Position numbers and translations under genes: made by a program. From Ewingella sp049889095 (GTDB lineage: Bacteria; Pseudomonadota; Gammaproteobacteria; Enterobacterales; Enterobacteriaceae), in the NCBI GenBank assembly GCA_049889095.1, contig JBLJFK010000004.1: 64,000 nucleotides of DNA. The stretch is one strand, 5' to 3'. The number at the start of each line of letters is the position of its first letter. Positions within the stretch are counted from its first letter, which is position 1. Shown piece by piece: positions 62,595 through 64,000 of this stretch. The notes under the pieces were generated by a model that saw only the letters and a program-made list of their open reading frames with translations, had not been told where the DNA came from and did no database searches.

Positions 62595-63365
62595 CTAATT
62601 TTCTTCCTTGCGTTGCTGGAGACGACGTAATGACCGGTCGCGACGACTGCGCTCACGGCTAACATCCAGCATAACTTCTTCTATAAACGCCAGGTGACGG
62701 TGGGATGCTTCACGCGCTTTTTCTGGTTCGCGTGCCACAATCGCCTCGAATATCCCGGCGCGATGCTTGCTCACTACCGCCAGCATTTCCCGGCGTGAAT
62801 AAAGCAATTCAAAATTCTGTCGGACATTTTTCTCTAACATCGGCCCCATACAGCGGAGCAGATGCAGCAGCACCACATTATGCGCGGCTTCTGTTACAGC
62901 CACCTGATATTGCATAACAGCATCTGCTTCAGCGTCCAAATCCCCACTTTCCTGCGCAACCTGAATCAGTAAGTGGCAATCGCGGATACGTTGTAAATCA
63001 TCATCGGTTCCCCTGAGCGCGGCATAATAGGCACCAATGCCCTCAAGAGCGTGACGTGTTTCAAGGAGATCAAACTGCGATTCGGGATGGTCGGCGAGTA
63101 ACTCAGCCAGCGGATCACTCACGCTTTGCCAGAGATTGCTCTGCACAAATGTGCCCCCCCCCTGGCGGCGAAGGAGCAGGCCTTTGCCCTCAAGACTTTG
63201 GATTGCTTCTCTCAAAGAGGGACGCGAAACGTCAAACTGTTTCGCCAGTTCACGCTCGGGCGGCAATTTCTCGCCCGGACGGAGGGTCCCTTCAAGGATC
63301 AGGAACTCCAACTGCTGCTCGATCACATCGGATAACTTAGGCTGTCGAATTTTGCTGTAAGCCAT
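62595..63365 (-). CDS. pdhR: Pyruvate dehydrogenase complex repressor PdhR
   Basis: GntR-family (FadR subgroup) repressor that releases DNA when it binds pyruvate. The 256-aa protein has an N-terminal winged helix (LPPERELAKQFDVSRPSLREAI) and a C-terminal FCD domain with metal/pyruvate ligands (TRHALEG and HRHLAF regions). The first 58 residues are almost identical to E. coli PdhR. I chose the ATG at 63365 (MAYSKIRQPKLSDV); the frame is open 47 codons upstream but into the operator. A perfect PdhR box lies 46 bases upstream. Confidence 0.97.
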   Translation of the reverse strand: MAYSKIRQPKLSDVIEQQLEFLILEGTLRPGEKLPPERELAKQFDVSRPSLREAIQSLEGKGLLLRRQGGGTFVQSNLWQSVSDPLAELLADHPESQFDLLETRHALEGIGAYYAALRGTDDDLQRIRDCHLLIQVAQESGDLDAEADAVMQYQVAVTEAAHNVVLLHLLRCMGPMLEKNVRQNFELLYSRREMLAVVSKHRAGIFEAIVAREPEKAREASHRHLAFIEEVMLDVSRERSRRDRSLRRLQQRKEEN

Positions 63366-63410
63366 GTGAGCTGTTCTCTGCGAGTAGCGTACCTGTGAGT
63401 GCGCGGAGTA

Positions 63411-63427
63411 AATTGGTAATACCAATT
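63411..63427. promoter_or_regulatory. PdhR operator
   Basis: AATTGGTAATACCAATT is a 17-base palindrome that fits the PdhR consensus (AATTGGTnnnACCAATT). It lies 46 bases before the pdhR ATG, implying pyruvate-responsive autorepression of pdhR-aceEF. Confidence 0.88.
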
Positions 63428-63715
63428 TAAAAACGTGGCAGTAAAGTAACAAAGTATTCACCTTGTGTCCATATGCCCCCCCAGGAATTGAGCAATCCCC
63501 GCACATTTTAACAAATATTTATCATTCCAAATTTTTTCCCAGCCTTAGATCACAATTTTCGGATATAGCACAATTTTTCGCCTCTTTTGATTATTCGTTA
63601 TTCAGTTGCGCATAAAGCAGGTGCAAACTTGCCCGCATATCACTATTCTTTCGACAGCGGTAGCTCATGTCGTTTTTTTGTCGCATGGAAGCCGTAAATA
63701 AATAGATACAAAAAC

Positions 63716-63733
63716 TGTAACCATTGCCTTACA
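63716..63733. promoter_or_regulatory. TyrR-like box before aroP
   Basis: TGTAAC-CATTGC-CTTACA differs from the TyrR consensus TGTAAA-N6-TTTACA by one base in each arm. It ends 56 bases before the aroP ATG, where TyrR represses aroP in E. coli. The remainder of the 424-base pdhR-aroP interval shows no other gene. Confidence 0.65.
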
Positions 63734-63789
63734 ACTTGCTTAACTTGCAGATTTGTATGGGGTTTACCCAAACGACAGAGGATCCGTAA

Positions 63790-64000
63790 ATGGATGACAA
63801 ACAACATGGCGATGAGCTGAAGCGCGGACTCAAAAACCGTCATATTCAGCTGATTGCGCTGGGCGGGGCCGTCGGAACAGGCCTGTTTCTGGGAAGTGCC
63901 TCCGTTATCCAGTCCGCAGGGCCGGGGATTATTCTCGGATACGCTATCGCTGGCTTTATCGCATTTTTAATTATGCGCCAGTTGGGTGAGATGGTTGTTG
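63790..64000 (+). CDS. aroP: Aromatic amino acid permease AroP (5' part)
   Basis: Inner-membrane importer of phenylalanine, tyrosine and tryptophan of the APC family. Only the first 70 codons lie in the window; the gene runs off the right edge. The visible part (MDDKQHGDELKRGLKNRHIQ at the start, LGGAVGTGLFLGSASVIQSAGP, and FLIMRQLGEMVV) is nearly identical to E. coli AroP and covers the first two helices. AGAGGATCCGTAA precedes the ATG. It diverges from pdhR, as in E. coli. Confidence 0.95.
   Translation, partial: MDDKQHGDELKRGLKNRHIQLIALGGAVGTGLFLGSASVIQSAGPGIILGYAIAGFIAFLIMRQLGEMVV

Noticed and set aside
63366..63506. N-terminal extension of PdhR by 47 residues
   Set aside because: It would cover the PdhR operator and promoter; the MAYSKIRQPKL start is invariant in the family.

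Overview
The window reads as core chromosome of an enterobacterium. Gene content, order and protein similarity match the Escherichia coli dgt-to-aroP segment. The departures from E. coli (no yadS, no gcd, no yacH, qseBC between folK and panB, a sorbitol operon between hpt and cueO) point to Yersiniaceae-like relatives such as Rahnella, Ewingella, Rouxiella or Serratia. I cannot fix the genus from the sequence alone.

Layout. 0-7.1 kb: dgt, mtn-btuF, erpA, clcA, hemL. 7.1-13.2 kb: the Fur-type fhuACDB ferrichrome uptake operon. 13.3-24 kb: mrcB, hrpB, thpR, sfsA, dksA, gluQ, pcnB, folK. 24-26.1 kb: the qseBC two-component system. 26.3-31.7 kb: panBCD, yadGH, can, hpt. 31.8-36.8 kb: the complete glucitol operon srlAEBD-gutM-srlR-gutQ. 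37-41 kb: cueO, yacC, speED. 41.1-52.6 kb: an accessory region. 52.6-64 kb: yacL, acnB, the pdhR-aceEF-lpd locus, and the first 70 codons of aroP.

The accessory region holds two divergent units. Leftward are a C4-acid kinase (DUF1537 type), a PdxA2-type dehydrogenase and a DeoR regulator. Rightward are an iron-type alcohol dehydrogenase, a DapA/NanA-family aldolase, a sodium:solute symporter, a cytoplasmic Asp-box beta-propeller protein, a YhcH-family protein and an SDR. A frameshifted outer-membrane barrel and a YddG-like exporter follow. This looks like an uptake and catabolic system for an acidic sugar or a sugar-acid conjugate whose substrate I cannot name. It is the best candidate for an undescribed system here.

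ERIC repeats (127-bp enterobacterial intergenic repeats) punctuate the window. A tandem pair abuts the dgt stop codon, one copy lies in the dgt/mtn interval, an internally deleted remnant lies in the qseB/panB interval, and one with an insertion of about 70 bp lies directly after the lpd stop codon. Recognisable regulatory sites include a Fur box (fhuA), a QseB/PmrA-type box (qseB), a CueR-type promoter (cueO), a PdhR box (pdhR), a TyrR-like box (aroP), and palindromes that probably serve SrlR and the accessory DeoR regulator. Non-AUG starts are evident for pcnB (AUU), speD and hrpB (UUG), and acnB, btuF, qseC and panC (GUG). No tRNA, rRNA, CRISPR, prophage or transposase gene was seen.
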